From positions 13,653,280 through 13,717,279 of the forward strand of contig NC_089280.1 in NCBI RefSeq assembly GCF_963678975.1: a stretch of DNA of 64,000 nt. Reading direction: 5' to 3'. Positions 12,700-32,149 of this stretch are shown piece by piece. The notes under the pieces were generated by a model. The model was not told the origin of the DNA and did no database searches. It was given only the letters and a program-made list of their open reading frames with translations. The position numbers and the translations under genes are program-made. How positions within the stretch are numbered: the first letter of the stretch is position 1; every line of letters begins with the position of its first letter. The DNA comes from Dysidea avara (taxonomy: Eukaryota > Porifera > Demospongiae > Dictyoceratida > Dysideidae).

Positions 12700-13570
12700 G
12701 CTATGCTGTAATGCCATCATTCATCTCTTGTTTCACTGTTTTGTATTGCTTGGATCCCTACTTCACTTTTAAATTAATTATTTTTAATATGCTAGTTTTT
12801 TGTTGTTGTTTGTTTGTTTGTTATAGCATGCAGCGATACACGTGTGACTACATGTTCTATTAGGGTGACTGTTGTATGAGAGTATCTCGAGTCAGCCTTT
12901 CACACCAGAGGTGTTTCATTGTGCTAGCATACAGATAGACCAACAATAATGGGGTGTGTCATCGTGATAGATTATTAAGAGGTATGGACTTGGCACTCGA
13001 TTGTTATTGATCAACCAAATTGTGCTAATTAATTATAGGCGTGGCATTGAACCTATTGTAAAGTTATAGGTATCTATCGAATGTATAAGCACTTCAATAA
13101 GTTTGCAGCATCTAAATATGCTGCCCAAGAAAAGTGTCAATAGGAAAATTAACGCCTCAATATGGTTTCATTGCATGGAGTAGGAAGACCAACCTGATTG
13201 AAGAAAAAAGGAAAGACAAGGTGCAGAAGGTGCAGAAACCCAAAAGCCATGTCCCACTGGTGAGTTTTGTTATTGTGGCGTACAATGGTGGTCATGCTTC
13301 ATTTGGCCTCCAGCTTTGTAACTGTGGTCAGCCAGGCAGGCAGGCAGGCAGTCAGTCAGTCAGGCGTGTGGGTGGGTGGGCTGATTAAAAAAATTCTATA
13401 TCTGGCTGCTGATTTGTGTTTCTTGTTTTTAATGCTGTATTTGATGTTAGGTGGACTAATATTATTCTGTAAAGGTGATTTTCATAGTGTAAGATGTCTC
13501 TAGGATGATTTTTGAAGGTGGCATATTAGGTGGTTCAAGTAATTTTTGGGAGATCCCTACTTAAACAGTG
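12700..13570. repeat. Dispersed repeat, copy 1 (shared with 32650-33320)
   Basis: Shared landmarks with the second copy include a CCCTACTTCA/TTTTAAATTAATT stretch, TAAGAGGT, a CTTCATTTGGCCTC box followed by GGCAGGCAG-type repeats, and TTTTGTAAAGGTGATTTTCAT. No ORF of note. Boundaries are approximate and the element class is not recognised. Confidence 0.5.
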
Positions 13571-13765
13571 CTACCGTACTGTTTGATATCAAAATACTCA
13601 CTATATAGAATAAGGAACACGATTATTGAGTTATTATTTACACAACGAAAACCACGAAACCATAAAGCTATTATATAACTTTAAAGTGTACAATCAGTAC
13701 CATATGTAAAATTTCACAACTTACCAGTTTGATACGTTGTAAAAGTTGCGTTGTAACTTACCAGT

Positions 13766-13819
13766 TCAACAGGTTAGTGATGTTTACTATTGATGCAGTA
13801 AACATCACTAACCTGTTGA
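13766..13819. repeat. Perfect 23-bp hairpin with 8-nt loop
   Basis: Arms at 13766-13788 and 13797-13819 are exactly complementary; the loop is ATTGATGC. A short direct repeat (ACTTACCAGTT) lies just upstream, at about 13722 and 13756. It could be a recent snap-back mutation or a small hairpin RNA source; the sequence alone does not decide. Confidence 0.85.
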
Positions 13820-15298
13820 CAGTTGAAGCAATTATCTTCAAGTCTGGTATTCAGATGTTACAGCAAGTGCACATGCCTAAAGTAGCAATATGCCACTCTA
13901 ACCTTTATAATTTGTCTCCTCTTTTATAGTATTGACAAAATCATTTGAAAAATCACCTACAACGCTTATTATTGACTGTGTGATGATGTCATCTTTCCCA
14001 CAATTGTGCATGTGGGACCAGTTATCCCTGTACCTGTTCACTTAAGGGCATGACCAATACAGGATAAGCGCAGGGGCTACTAAAATGTTCGACAGTGGTT
14101 ACAGAACACTTAGAAAGTGATGATACAGGTGTTCATGATTGATTCTGTCATATGGCGGTTGTGGCGGCAAGTGAGTTTAAACAATTTTTGATATAAAAGT
14201 TACCTGTATTGACACGTACAGTCAGAATAAGTTTTTTTTTTTTTTTTTGTTTGCATCCTACAGTGTACTGAAGAATAGATCACATGATGTACTAAGTCTT
14301 GGTATGAAAGTCACAGGAATGGATAGGTATTGTATTTTGGATAAACATTACTTCTTACATTTATAGGTGCTTGTTAAATAGAACATACAGCCATTCACTA
14401 CTGTTTTGATACTGATCACAGGCATAGCAAGCACCTTGTGGTTGAGGGGGGGGGGGGGGCAGACAATGGTAGGAAAAACAAAAGCTGAGCAAAACTAGGG
14501 GGGCCTGGGGGCATACACCTTCAGGAAATTTTTTGAAAATTACCAAGATTGAATTTCAGAGTATTAGTTTTTTGAACTGATCCGATATAAGCAGATTACT
14601 GAATCAGATTACTGAATCTGAACACCGATACCGATCCAATATAACATGTAGCTATCCATTTAGATTGGAGGAAACTAGGGAACTTTAACATTTTAATTTC
14701 TTGCCATAAGATACACTTAGTAAACAGTTCAAAGTGCTAACAATCACTGACAATGCTTGATTGCCTGTGGTGGTGTTGCCTCAATTAACAACCCAGACAG
14801 TTAGGCACCCACAAAATATTTTAACATGTGCTCCCATCAAGATGAGTCTGCATTAATTACTCCACATTTTAATGGCTTGTAAAGATGGTTGGTTGTTTCA
14901 AGCTGTGTTTTATTCATCCCATGGTTGGCTTCACTGCGGCAAAGACTATTCAGTTTTATATCGGTGTATCGTATCGGTTTTGATGGCTATATCGGGACCA
15001 ACCAATATTGATAAAAATCTCCATATCGGCCAACGATACGATATGTATTGATACACCCCTAATCTGAAGCCGTATTGTTGAGGAGTCACTATGCAAGCCG
15101 ATAGTTTCATAAATTCTATATGGATTGCTGATCGAGTAGAAAGGTGAATCATAGAGTAATTTGAAACGTTAGTGGTAAGTAGACAGTTGAGAACCTAAGA
15201 GATGACTTGTATATATAACTAGTCAAATTATTACCCCCGTTTCCTACGCCTATGCTGATAATCAAGTGATATGGTTTGTGGTTTACATTATTGTCATG

Positions 15299-21706
<6,408 letters not shown>

Positions 21707-21876
21707 GACATTTCTCAGATACAATGGCGTGATGTTTCCCAACTTTACATCACGTGATCCGGATATTTATTGACGCCTACGTAATTATTATATTCGTAAG
21801 GTTGCTCCTTACCATTGATGTTATAGTTCTCTCTCTTACTGACTAATTACTATTACCTACTTTTTGGATAGAAAAG
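21707..21876. promoter_or_regulatory. Probable bidirectional promoter between SETD4 and M2
   Basis: The SETD4 start codon is at 21706 (-), and a probable non-coding first exon of M2 ends at a strong donor (AAAAG/GTACGT) after 21876 (+). Between them lie CACGTG at 21751-21756 and an ETS-like ATCCGGAT beside it, both about 45-55 bp from the SETD4 ATG. Confidence 0.5.
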
Positions 21877-23213
21877 GTACGTATCTATGTAGCTATAGCT
21901 ATGCATAATTGTGTGTGTTAACAACCAGCTAGCTAGCCTAATTAATCACTTAGTTATGCAATGGTTCCTCGATTTGGCTTGTAGAATTGCATAGTTGCAC
22001 TAAACCTTATATATCCTACTAGTGACTGAAAATGTGCATGGAAAACTATCCTTGTGTGCAGTAGTACAGTTACAATGTAGCTATGTGCATACATGGCCTA
22101 GCTAGGGCATGAGTCCGTATAAGCATGCATGTATTTAAGTCAATAATTACAACTGTAAAGTCCATGAAAGTATAGCTGTTTAATGACTGCATGTCGTAGC
22201 ATGTATTAATCCGACTGTAACATTTTCTTGAGCAAGAAACTTTACCCCCATTGCTGCTGTTAAACCGGGATCATAATTGTATATGTACAATTTAGGGCAC
22301 AGCTGAAGAACAGCCTTTGGCTGATGCCGTCATCCCTGTAAAAATAAAATTTAAAAATCTAGAAGTATATAGCTACTGCAGAATAAATGAACTGCTTTGT
22401 ATGATTTTGTTGCTTGCATGCATCTTGCAAATATCATGCAACCCAATTTATAGTCCCAATCATTGTGCTGACATGCAGGGGTAGACAATGTTGCTGTTTA
22501 TGCCGGCTGGTGGAAACTAAGACATTAAACATTTGCTGTAAAGAATTAAATTGTATACACATGCACGCATGCACTATTTCTTGAAGTTGGTAAATTCCAA
22601 GTCACTCGTCACTGTACTGACAGTTGTTCACTAGTAGTTCAGTAGCATTATACACATTACCTACATTTTTGTATAAATCCCGTAGGCCTATAGCAAGTCA
22701 ACACTTAGTTGCTATAATCAAGCAACCCGGCACAGTAGGGTAGTAGCTTCTGTCAGGTCTGCAGGATGAAACACTTCAGTGAAACTAGGAATCCAGCAAA
22801 TGCATACATGCAGCCAACATGATGATTAAAATTTCTTAATCTCAGTTACAATTGTTTCAAATAGCAGAGAAAAAACATTAACTTGCATTTTAATGTTTCA
22901 AATTTCTTGCCACATATTTGTGGATTTAGTCATGTGAGCATTTAATCTACAGGCATTTTCCCACAAGAATTGAAATTCATATCAGTGCAAAGTTCTGGTA
23001 AAGTGAGTTGGATGCATTCCAAGCACTTTATACTCAGGCTTGTCTAATAGTTAGTACTAATTGAAGACCTGTATTAGAACACTATCAGACAGAGTATGCA
23101 TGTATATGAAAGTAAAAAATGCTGCAAGTCATCAAATTATGTTTATTGTGTTCAGCAAATAATAACATTATTTCTTTTATTTTCTATAGGTCTAATAACA
23201 ACTTGCATATACT

Positions 23214-24716
23214 ATGACACACTGGTATCAAAATACACTGCTAATTCTGGCTGTTGTACTAAACAGCAGTACTGTATTTGTTTCTTCAAACGGTGGATCT
23301 GGTAGCATGACGGGAAATTCTAGTAGTCTTCTGTATGCAATGGATTCAGCCACAGTCAACATGATGCTAGTAACACCAACTTTGGAACCTTCTACATTAG
23401 TGTCTACATTGAATGATATGACAGTCACTGTGTTGGTGTCTACTGATGATGGGCAGCTATCGATAACACCGAGTTTCTTTGATACGACTAGTATGATAAT
23501 TCCAAACAGAAACAGTAGTCAGGGAATAAGTATTTTAACAGAAACGCCTGATTCCCCAAGCAGTACTATTTTCTCAATTCATGCAACTACTGCCATGAGA
23601 ACCACACAGATGTTTTCTACAAGTACCAAATTTAAGCCTTCAGAGACTACAGTAAATTTCAGGTCAATATCCTCTACAAGCATTGTATCAACAACAAAGA
23701 GACCCCATCCTACTAGCTCACGATTGTCTACTACAAGTAGTGCATTGACCACTTCTACAAGTGTTGCATCTTCTAAATCCACCACGGTACACAGAAATAC
23801 TGTGCCAAGGCAGATCACTACCATATCAATATCAACTATGGCAATACCTTCAAATTTCTTCACAACTACTACCACTAGGGCAGTTCCAAACAGAAGCACT
23901 GCTCCAGAACTTAGCTCAGGAGCTCTAACTGGAATAGTTATTGGTGGCTTGTTGGTTCTTCTATTCTTGATGCTCATAATTGTTTCAATCATAAAATATT
24001 TTATAGCAGAGAGGAAGAAGAGCACTCACTGGAATGAGGTACATAAGTTATACACAATGTTTATGCATGCTTAATTGTGCTACTAAATATTTAGCACAAA
24101 TGTCCACTTTCTATAGCTATTTACATACATTGCCATTTTTGGCATAGCATATATTATAGCAAAAGAATTTCTGTCACAATACAAATACACAGTGTATACA
24201 CGCAGTGCTAGAAAAACAGTCAGAAATTTGTTAGCTGTTTTTGGAATATATAATTAATTTTGGTGGGATAATATTTAGCCTCCCCATTGACAATGTACAG
24301 TAAATTACCAAATACTCCTACTATACAATTGGCTATATGTTTAAATGGGTTGAAACTGAAATGGCCTGTGGCCCAGTTATTTCTAGCAAATAGTAGCAAT
24401 GAATACATACAACAGCACAAGAATGGATTGGGCTCAGCAAAATGTTTGTAACAGTAGCTCTATAGCAAGAAGCTTTATTTGAGTGTAATATAAAACCAAC
24501 TTTATGAGCACATGGGAATGTTCTATATAGTGATCTTGTATGTAAGTTTATAGCCACTCATCTCTGTGTACATGAAATCAATCAATACACTTGATTGCAG
24601 TACTTGTAGTGCTTGTACTATATTATCTATGGTTGCACTTTTCATTATAGATGAGGCCACTTGAAAACAATGCAGATGAACAGGATACTGATGAAAATGC
24701 ATATAAACTGCTGTAG
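23214..24716 (+). CDS. Mucin-like single-pass membrane protein M2
   Basis: Two coding exons, 23214-24038 and 24651-24716, join in phase 0 (296 residues). Order: hydrophobic signal peptide (NTLLILAVVLNSSTVF), a Ser/Thr-rich ectodomain of about 215 residues with several N-x-S/T sites, a G-rich membrane helix (LTGIVIGGLLVLLFLMLIIV), a basic stop-transfer stretch (AERKKS), and an acidic tail ending AYKLL, with YKLL as a YxxPhi sorting motif. The intron after the residues WNE/ME falls at the same point as in M3, so the two are paralogues; M1 shares the helix style and tail ending. A 5' UTR intron probably spans 21877-23189 (acceptor TTTTCTATAG). There is no repeat array here, unlike M1 and M3. Function beyond a cell-surface glycoprotein is unknown. 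Confidence 0.8.
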
Positions 24717-26205
24717 AGTAGAAGGCTAAGTAACTAACAGCCTATCACATATATTCACATCACAACATACGTTTATTCAAGAAATACATCTCGATACACA
24801 TAACTACATGTGCACGATATACATGCTATAGGGAGCTACACATTATACTGTAGAGTCACATGATTACTTATAATAATTATATTGAACTGCATATGGCTAT
24901 GCTAAGAAATAATAATTATACTTATACAATTTCAGACAAAGTAAAGTTTTGTAGTTAGTGGATGGCTATATTAACAAACATGTCACAAATATGAACACTT
25001 GTATGTATAAATTGCATATGTATGGTCCATACAGATTCACATATAAAATCAACTCCTGTAATATAATTATACAGTACAGTATATCTTAGCGACTTGCTTG
25101 CAAAAAGTCATTGACCTACCTTGCCATATTACCATAGTAACATATGATTATATGCATGGTGTATCTAAAAGCTAACAGATATCCTTTTATATATTGACTG
25201 TATGCTGTAAAAAATAAGTACTGAATACTGTGCAGGGTAAATAGTGAACATCACTGGACATAGATGTTCCAACACACCCCACCCCCCTTTAATGTAACTC
25301 TTTAAGTATAAGTAATGTAATTTTTATAAGTAATGTAATATGGTAAGTAAATTTTAGATTTTAATGGCCGGTAGCCTTGAGCTAGCGGACCATCAGTACT
25401 GCACCCTAAAGATTTTATCAATTGTACATCTCTTATTCTATACTTGTATGCAGTACTGTAAAGTTATAATCAATTAATCAATCAAAAACATAGGTAACAG
25501 TGCCGCTGACATTATACATGTAGAGCCATATACTGCTGGCTACATTATATTATTATGTCTGATTAATCTGCATCCTAAAGTCATCATGATGGAAATTAAT
25601 TGTTTACTCTAGAAGTTATATATGCCAGTACACATTGCGGCACGCAGGGCCAATAATAACATATAACAGCTATGTATATATAGCTAATAATTATATATGA
25701 GACATTTATAAAAGCCATTTGTCAGTTTATGCTATAAAATTTACGTACCCATTATAATTTCATACAAAACTAACCTACAACAACATGCTATTCAACTGGT
25801 AACTTTACCTTAATTGGAATCAATTTGTATAGTAATCACCACAATTATAGTTGTGTTTTTCCTTAGAGATTGGTATGCTCAATTTTCCGTTCATAGCTAT
25901 ATATAGGAGGCAAACTTTGGCCTATTATATGTGTGGAATAATTAAAATGCTAGCTTTATGCCTGATGCTTTACTCACCTATTTTTATGCCAGAACTTATG
26001 ATAATAGATACAAGCCTATATATTTGTCAAGTAAATAGCATGCATGCTATGATCAAGGTATATTGATGGTATGGGCAGTTTTAGGTGATTTTACATAAAC
26101 TGAATTACTCTACAATAACTGCTGTGGCACTCAAATAGATTCATGGTGAAAAGCTAAGTGTGTCAAAGCACTGCCTTATCAAGTCTATTGTAAGGCTACT
26201 CCAAA

Positions 26206-26633
26206 TTGATTTCCTGGAATTTAGGCATGTGGGAGGGTGGGAAATCCATTGTGGTTTATACATCAAGTAGATTTAATTGGCCCTCTCTAGAATCACGACG
26301 TACATTTTGCAAACTAGTCATGTTTTATAAGATAATCAATTGTCAAATGGAAGTTTCATCTATCTCACTAACATCAATGTCATCAGTTACCAGAGGTCAT
26401 TCACAACGTTTCAGAATCCCACAAGCAAGAATCAACTCATACTTATTTTCCTTTTTACCATCCACTATTAAATTATGGAACACTTTGCCAGAAGATGTGG
26501 TCAATCAGCCATCTATAAACTGTTTTAAGGACGTTTTGTTAAACCATCTGAATTTACTTTGATTTTGTTTTGTATCTGTGTGTTATACTCCTTGATGGAG
26601 TCCTACACAGTAATAAATAAATAAATAAATTTA
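26206..26633 (+). mobile_element. 5'-truncated LINE, C-terminal end of the reverse-transcriptase ORF
   Basis: A 118-residue frame ends with features typical of the region after the RT domain of CR1/jockey-like LINEs: NWPSLESRRTFCKLVMFYKI, then FRIPQARINSYLFSFLP and TIKLWNTLPEDVV. The stop is followed by ACTCCTTGATGGAGTCCTA and a (TAAA)n tail, which marks the true 3' end. Only this 3' fragment is present, so it is a dead-on-arrival copy. The open frame suggests it is fairly young. Confidence 0.75.
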
Positions 26634-26711
26634 TAGTTTATACAGAAAGAAATTACTACTTGAAATAATTATGCATAGCCATAGATATAGCTTTAAAATA
26701 TTGTTGCATTA

Positions 26712-27052
26712 GGCCAATGAAACTTGATTACCAGTTTCTCGCTCAGATTTTTGAAAATTTGATGAGGGCGGGCGGTTATTATTCATTATTCATTATTTTC
26801 CAAAAGCACAACACACATCCCAATCATGAAGATTTCTGCCAAAAAAGTGAGATCTACATAGCTAAAATACGTTACTAATCCATATAACAAATGATTTTTC
26901 CATTAGAGTATAGCTGATTACTCCATTAGAGTAAAAGTGACTGCTCTATTAGAGTATTTCAATCTGAAATACCAATAATGAAATTCCGTGCGGGTGTATC
27001 ATTAAAAGCATGCGGGCGATGACCCGAAACTGCTAATCAAGTTTCATTGGCC
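26712..27052. mobile_element. PIF/Harbinger-type MITE, copy 1
   Basis: Terminal inverted repeats GGCCAATGAAACTTGATTA and TAATCAAGTTTCATTGGCC, flanked on both sides by TTA. A 3-bp TWA duplication with GG...CC ends is the Harbinger/Tourist hallmark. Length 341 bp. It carries three copies of the CATTAGAGTA/CTATTAGAGTA motif (26899-26960). A second copy is at 45501-45848. Confidence 0.88.
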
Positions 27053-28140
27053 TTATAGTCTTGAGTAGCTTCTTGTGTCACAATAGTGATACAACTGTGT
27101 ACTGTACATGTGGCATTCCAGAACTGCATAGTAGCTTTTATGCTCATTTGAGCATTGCAGTTGATCGTTCTATTAGAGTTTATTCAATGTAATTGTGGCT
27201 TCCTATGTTCTATTGCTAGCTATATAGCTACAGGGTAGTTATAGCCAGTGTTAAACTTCTCCCTCAAATTTATAGCCAATATGATGATAACATTCCAGGG
27301 GCAATGGAGAAGGTCAAAAAGTGGGGAGCCAACTCGGCTTTGACAATGAAAGTTACACAGTAGAGTATAGTTGAAGCATATACGATTGAACTCCAGCACA
27401 TACTGTTTGCAGTCAAATCCATCAAGACTCCAACCAACCTTACTAATCATATCAAATTTAGCTCTGCCAACACTAGATTTTGCCTCTGATTTTGCACTAA
27501 CAACAAACTAATTCATCCTCACCACTTAAATAACATGTCTCACCACTCCTTCACTTTGGAATGCTATGCTTCTGAATTTGTAATCTCCTGTGATAAAAAT
27601 ACAAACTTAAACAATGATCTATGGAGCCATTTCTTAACAGATTTCGATGACACTATAAACTGTTCATTACAGTACCTTTGTTACCGCTCAAGGTGCCATC
27701 AGTCCAAGCCACCCACCTACTAACTTGCATCACTTGTAACTAACATATAATTTGTACATATAGTATTTAAGTCCTGAGTTCTATAACCAGAAATCTTGCA
27801 TCACTTGTAACAAATGTATGTAAGTAAGTAGTTAAGGAAGGATGTGTGTAGTGCATGTGGTACAGGTGTCATATGATTAAGTAAATATTGTAATGTACTT
27901 TTGGCTGTTGGCACATGTTGCCAACCCTGAAACCATTGCCTGGCATTGGTGTTTTCTGTCATTCTAGGTGTTCCGGTGGCATGCCCATCTGAGGTAATAT
28001 TTTTACTCGGGTGTTTAAAACCAATTGTGACTGTTCTATTAGAGTAATTGACTGATCGATCTTTCGTGACCAACACACGCCTTCTCGTTCTTCAGGCCTG
28101 CTCCCCCGCCTGCGCAACATTCTCAACAGACACAGGTAGT

Positions 28141-28344
28141 CTAGAACCCAGACTAGTGATCAATGGGTGATGCAAGCAACAATTCACGTGGTCAGCAGTC
28201 ACGTGCTCACGTGTTCCGGTACTGGTGACTTCGGTCGACTTTTGTTCAGCAACTGACAGTACAGTATAGAAACAGCAGTCCGAAGCGAGGGCAACGTACC
28301 GAGTGTATTCCTGATCGTTGTGGTATTATCAGTTGTAATTCAAG
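28141..28344 (+). promoter_or_regulatory. Promoter-like region and probable 5' UTR exon of M3
   Basis: Three CACGTG E-boxes occur within 29 bp (28185-28190, 28200-28205, 28208-28213). About 130 bp later a strong donor (TTCAAG/GTCAGT) follows position 28344. No ORF starts here, so this would be a non-coding first exon spliced to an acceptor just before the M3 ATG at 33595 (CAG sites near 33553 or AACAG near 33570). Assignment to M3 rests on strand and position only. Confidence 0.4.
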
Positions 28345-29630
28345 GTCAGTTTGTATTTTATAGCTATTATATGTATCTGATATGTAGACCTAGTCAGTCT
28401 GACGTTTCCAGACCCTCCTAGGCCGACTAGATATGACCTAGCGGGTGCACATAGTCTCAGTGTTGCCGGCTAGACTAGAATGCCAGGTGTACACCACATT
28501 AAATATTCATGATCAGTTTAAATCTAATTGGTACTATCAGAATGCTTTGCCATACCATGGCCACTGAAAACTGGAACTTTGACTGCCAACAAGTGGTACG
28601 TAGTTGACGAAATAAAATTGGTACTGACAAACTTGTGATGGTTTCTAGTTTGCCATATTTTAACTTTTGGAAGTATATTAATTTTCACTTTCTCCATCAA
28701 AATTACATGAGCATATTCTGATCGTCTACATTCATCTTGTCATGTTTTACCTTTCAAAAATAATTTCAGAGTTGACTTGCAACACTCCAGGTCATTACCT
28801 ATTCCTAGGCTGGTAAAATAAGGTCATATGTTCGTAGTGCACTAATCATGAAGGGTCTGTAGGCCGTGTACCATGTTAAGTGTTCGGTATCCATGTCCTT
28901 ATTTATGTTAGGCACCATCATAATTTGCAAAATGCATGGATGCTGACTACTATATTCAGATGGGTAGTAAGTTGCATGAAACATGCTATCTTAGTATTTG
29001 AAATACATACCGGCTTAAAATAAGGTGCTTTACTATTGTACATCGTGTGTCACAAAGTAATTAATTCAGCAGTATGATACCATGGCATGCAGAGATTATT
29101 GTTATAATTTTAACTGCTATGAAGATTTGACAAGGTAACACAATGGCTTGGCTTGAACCTGACCTTCTAAGCAGTGGAAATTCCTCTGTATTAGGTACAC
29201 AAGTTAAGGTACACAATGTAACTATTTGATGTTTCAAAACTGTTTTGTAATGTGCAAAGTAACGATTATTACCCTTGGATGGTATATTATGTGTGAAAAG
29301 ACATTTTTACCTTAAAAATATCCACATGTATATCCATACATTTCAACTACTACTGCAACAGCTGTGTATATCCTTTAACAAATTGCTTTCAACAAAACCT
29401 CTCTTTTGAAAATTGCCAGCTATTATGGTTAAGTAATTAGTTCCAAAGAATGCTATGGAGGAGTATTACTCCCCCACAGGCTACAATAATATAACAATTG
29501 GATACATTAGCTAAAGTGGCAGAGTGTTTTGTGCCTTTAGCTATTCCATGCATGACCCTCTGAGGTTATTGTTAGCCATCACATGTGATATGATAGTTAC
29601 GTATAACTAACACAAAAACAATTCTGTGAA

Positions 29631-30044
29631 TTAATTTGACAATCGAAAATATTTATGATATACATAATTTGGGAGCCAAGAAGAGAGCGCCATTTTTGTC
29701 TTAACCGTGTGCTCTGTGGTAAAGATAATGTGACTAGTGGTACTGCTCTTCACACCTTCAGCTAGAGTGCATAATTCTCCTGTGTGAATGCAAAGAAAAG
29801 TACTATCCTGTTTGGGTGGGTCTATTGTATAACTTTTATTGCTAAAAGTTTGTTTGAAGAAATTATAGTACACTTGCAAAATCTGAAGTGTTTTGCTATG
29901 GCAGCTTTTAGAAACCAATTTCAATTCAAAATTTCTATGGATCTGAGAAATGATAGGGGCAAATGACACTTTACCAATTTCCTTGTTACATTCCAAATTA
30001 ATCCAAGTGCAATGTTTCTTGTTCAAGTCACAGAGTATGGACAA
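29631..30044 (-). CDS. Unrecognised 137-codon ORF in the probable M3 5' intron
   Basis: Open for 137 codons on the minus strand with non-repetitive, protein-like composition (for example KVSFAPIISQIHRNFELK). No signal peptide, membrane segment or known domain is visible. It might be an exon of an antisense gene, a pseudogene fragment or chance. No flanking exon could be linked to it. Confidence 0.2.
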   Translation of the reverse strand: MSILCDLNKKHCTWINLECNKEIGKVSFAPIISQIHRNFELKLVSKSCHSKTLQILQVYYNFFKQTFSNKSYTIDPPKQDSTFLCIHTGELCTLAEGVKSSTTSHIIFTTEHTVKTKMALSSWLPNYVYHKYFRLSN

Positions 30045-31633
30045 TAATTAATTTAATGGCTTACCATGTTGGTAGGCAATTGTTTAAAAACAAGTCTGTG
30101 TTATGATAGCCATTGTATTGCCATAATATATTAGCTAACACTACTGAGGTACAACAGAAGCTGTACAATAAGAAGTTAATAATTACACTTAGATGGTAAT
30201 GTAATGGGGAGAACACCTGCTCTATTTGTATAGCTAATATTAGAAAGAAAGATATCATATAGAATGGCTGGGTATGAGATTTAAACCACTAAAATTATAC
30301 ATGCCTACAGCAGATAGGATAGTTATACATGATGCATATTGATCTTCAATAGATCCACAACACTGAAGTTTGTAACAACAAGCATAATATATTTATGTAG
30401 AAAGCACAAGATTGTTTATTGTTATGTTTTAAGTGAAACAGTAAACAAAGTTGTGTAGCAGATATAGTGAGGCTGAATTATCATGTAGTTGTTATGTAAC
30501 ATATTAGTTATTTGTTTGGAAAGTTGATTCAACTAGCTCACATTACTATAATCAAGTGCTGCCAAACATGTTGATGTGTAGCTTCCCAAAAACCTGGTTG
30601 CCAGAGAAAGCTTGTAACACAGCACTACCTGCACTTGTTTACAAGCAGTTTAGTAAGCCTACAACATTTCCAACAGCTGACAAAACAAATGCTGTATCTT
30701 TCTTGGGTTTTACAATTGATTACATGCCTGGTCCTTGTTTACCCACAACAATCATATATCACAACATTAAAAGAGCACTTGGTGTAGTCTTCTTGGAACC
30801 GAGCTCTTGACAACCTACTGAACCTAGTTGACTTGGTAATGTTGTATCACAGGGTTCTGGTTGGTATAGTGGCGTAATGTGTATTGGAACATAGAAGACC
30901 AAACGCTTAGGTGTAAGCACGTATTTGTGCTTACCAGAAGTTGTCAGTCTCATCTTTCCAGACTCTTTTCTCAGCACTGTGGTAATTGATTAGGTAATAA
31001 GTTCCTCCTTTGGAGCAAGCACTTATTTTGGTCTATGCAGAAAAAAGGGTCTGGCTACGTGAAATTAAAAAGTGTTGTTGATGCTTGTGATCTGTAGCGC
31101 TAGTCAGTTTGGGAAATGTAAAGCCATTTTGTAAATCTCTAGAACGAAATGGTTACTTTAGTATGGGAATAGTAAAGAATCTTAGTTTGTAAATTCTTCT
31201 CACTAAAGATGATCAAGGGTATTTGTTCTACCTTCAGTGACTACTACAGTCCCATGGTCACTAAAATTCCGTGTATTCGTTGGCATCCATAAAATTATAA
31301 TTCTTTATAACCAGTAGTACATTCTCAGCTAGCAGCAGATTGATTGCGGGTGTGTGGCTAGACAGCTATTTCCCTCAAACATTATTAAAGTTTGTATGTT
31401 TGTCAGCCTGTGTGAGGTATTAATCATGACTGCACAAACACTGCACTTGGTTAGTCAGTTTTAAATACAGGTGTGCGTGCGTGCGTGTGTGTGTGTGTGT
31501 GCACATGTGTGCGTGTGTGCGTGTGTGCACGTGTGTGCGTGTGTGGCAATCTATAAGAACAGCTCTTTTTAGGCATATAACAGTCACAAAATGATAGTAG
31601 CCTATGAGGAGTCTTACATATTACATCTTAAAA

Positions 31634-31888
31634 TGTGACTGGGCCTGCAATAATAGTGCATGTGGGCACATAAAATTTTCCTACTTTTTCAAACTTCAAT
31701 GACGCATAACTATTAAACTATATATGGCCATAAATTTTTCAGCACATATTAAACATTCAATGGGCTGCATAATACAAATTACAGAATGCAGATATTCTAT
31801 TGATATAATCAAGATACGTATAACCTGCTATGTAATAGGGTGTAGTTTATGCCAACATGCATGCCCTATTTTCACAGGCCCAGTCACA
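31634..31888. mobile_element. MITE with TGTGACTGGGCCTG ends
   Basis: 14-bp perfect terminal inverted repeats TGTGACTGGGCCTG and CAGGCCCAGTCACA bound 255 bp of AT-rich non-coding DNA. The target duplication is not clear. The first 8 bp match the ends of the element at 43436-43682. Confidence 0.7.
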
Positions 31889-31952
31889 AATGGAGAATGA
31901 CTTCATGGCTTTGGTGATAGGTATAGATTTGTATAGGAAAACATAATAACTA

Positions 31953-32149
31953 CCATATAGAGAGAAACTTTGGTGGGAGAGAACTTTGACAAATTTGGCA
32001 ATTTAGTACAATTAATTCACCAAAGTTTAACCACACCTGAGATCAACATCTTAATAACTAAAGATTGAGCTTGAATTTGCCAAAGTTTATGCAATTTAGC
32101 TGGCTTGTTGCCAAAGTTTATACCCACGCTAAAGTTTCCCTCTATACGG
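31953..32149. mobile_element. Tc1/mariner-type MITE (TA target site)
   Basis: Ends CCATATAGAGAGAAACTTTG and the near-inverse of CCGTATAGAGGGAAACTTTA, flanked by TA on each side. 197 bp, repeated AAAGTTTG motifs inside, no coding potential. A fragment-like relative with CCACCAAAATTTG lies near 16170. Confidence 0.7.

Larger units (their letters stand above)
8279..15298. other. Gene-poor stretch with dispersed repeats
   Basis: No gene can be supported. Contents seen: CA microsatellite near 8880-8905; hAT-type MITE 9267-9795; a possible orphan 5' exon on the minus strand at 11328-11365; a repeat at about 12040-12110 shared with 19508-19570; a repeat at about 12700-13570 shared with 32650-33320; a perfect hairpin at 13766-13819; a T17 run near 14230 and a G run near 14446; a degenerate TATCGG-rich repeat over about 14574-15065, perhaps another hAT-derived fragment. 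Confidence 0.5.
24717..28140. other. Intergenic repeats downstream of M2
   Basis: No host gene recognised. A possible LINE/SINE 3' tail ends in ATCAATTAATCAATCA near 25470-25485. A degenerate repeat rich in TATGCC/TATGATAA lies at about 25920-26020 and resembles 44790-44890. The LINE tail and Harbinger-type MITE are listed separately. Region 27220-27830 has ORFs on both strands that I cannot assign. Motif copies lie at 27166-27180 and 28028-28046. Confidence 0.45.
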
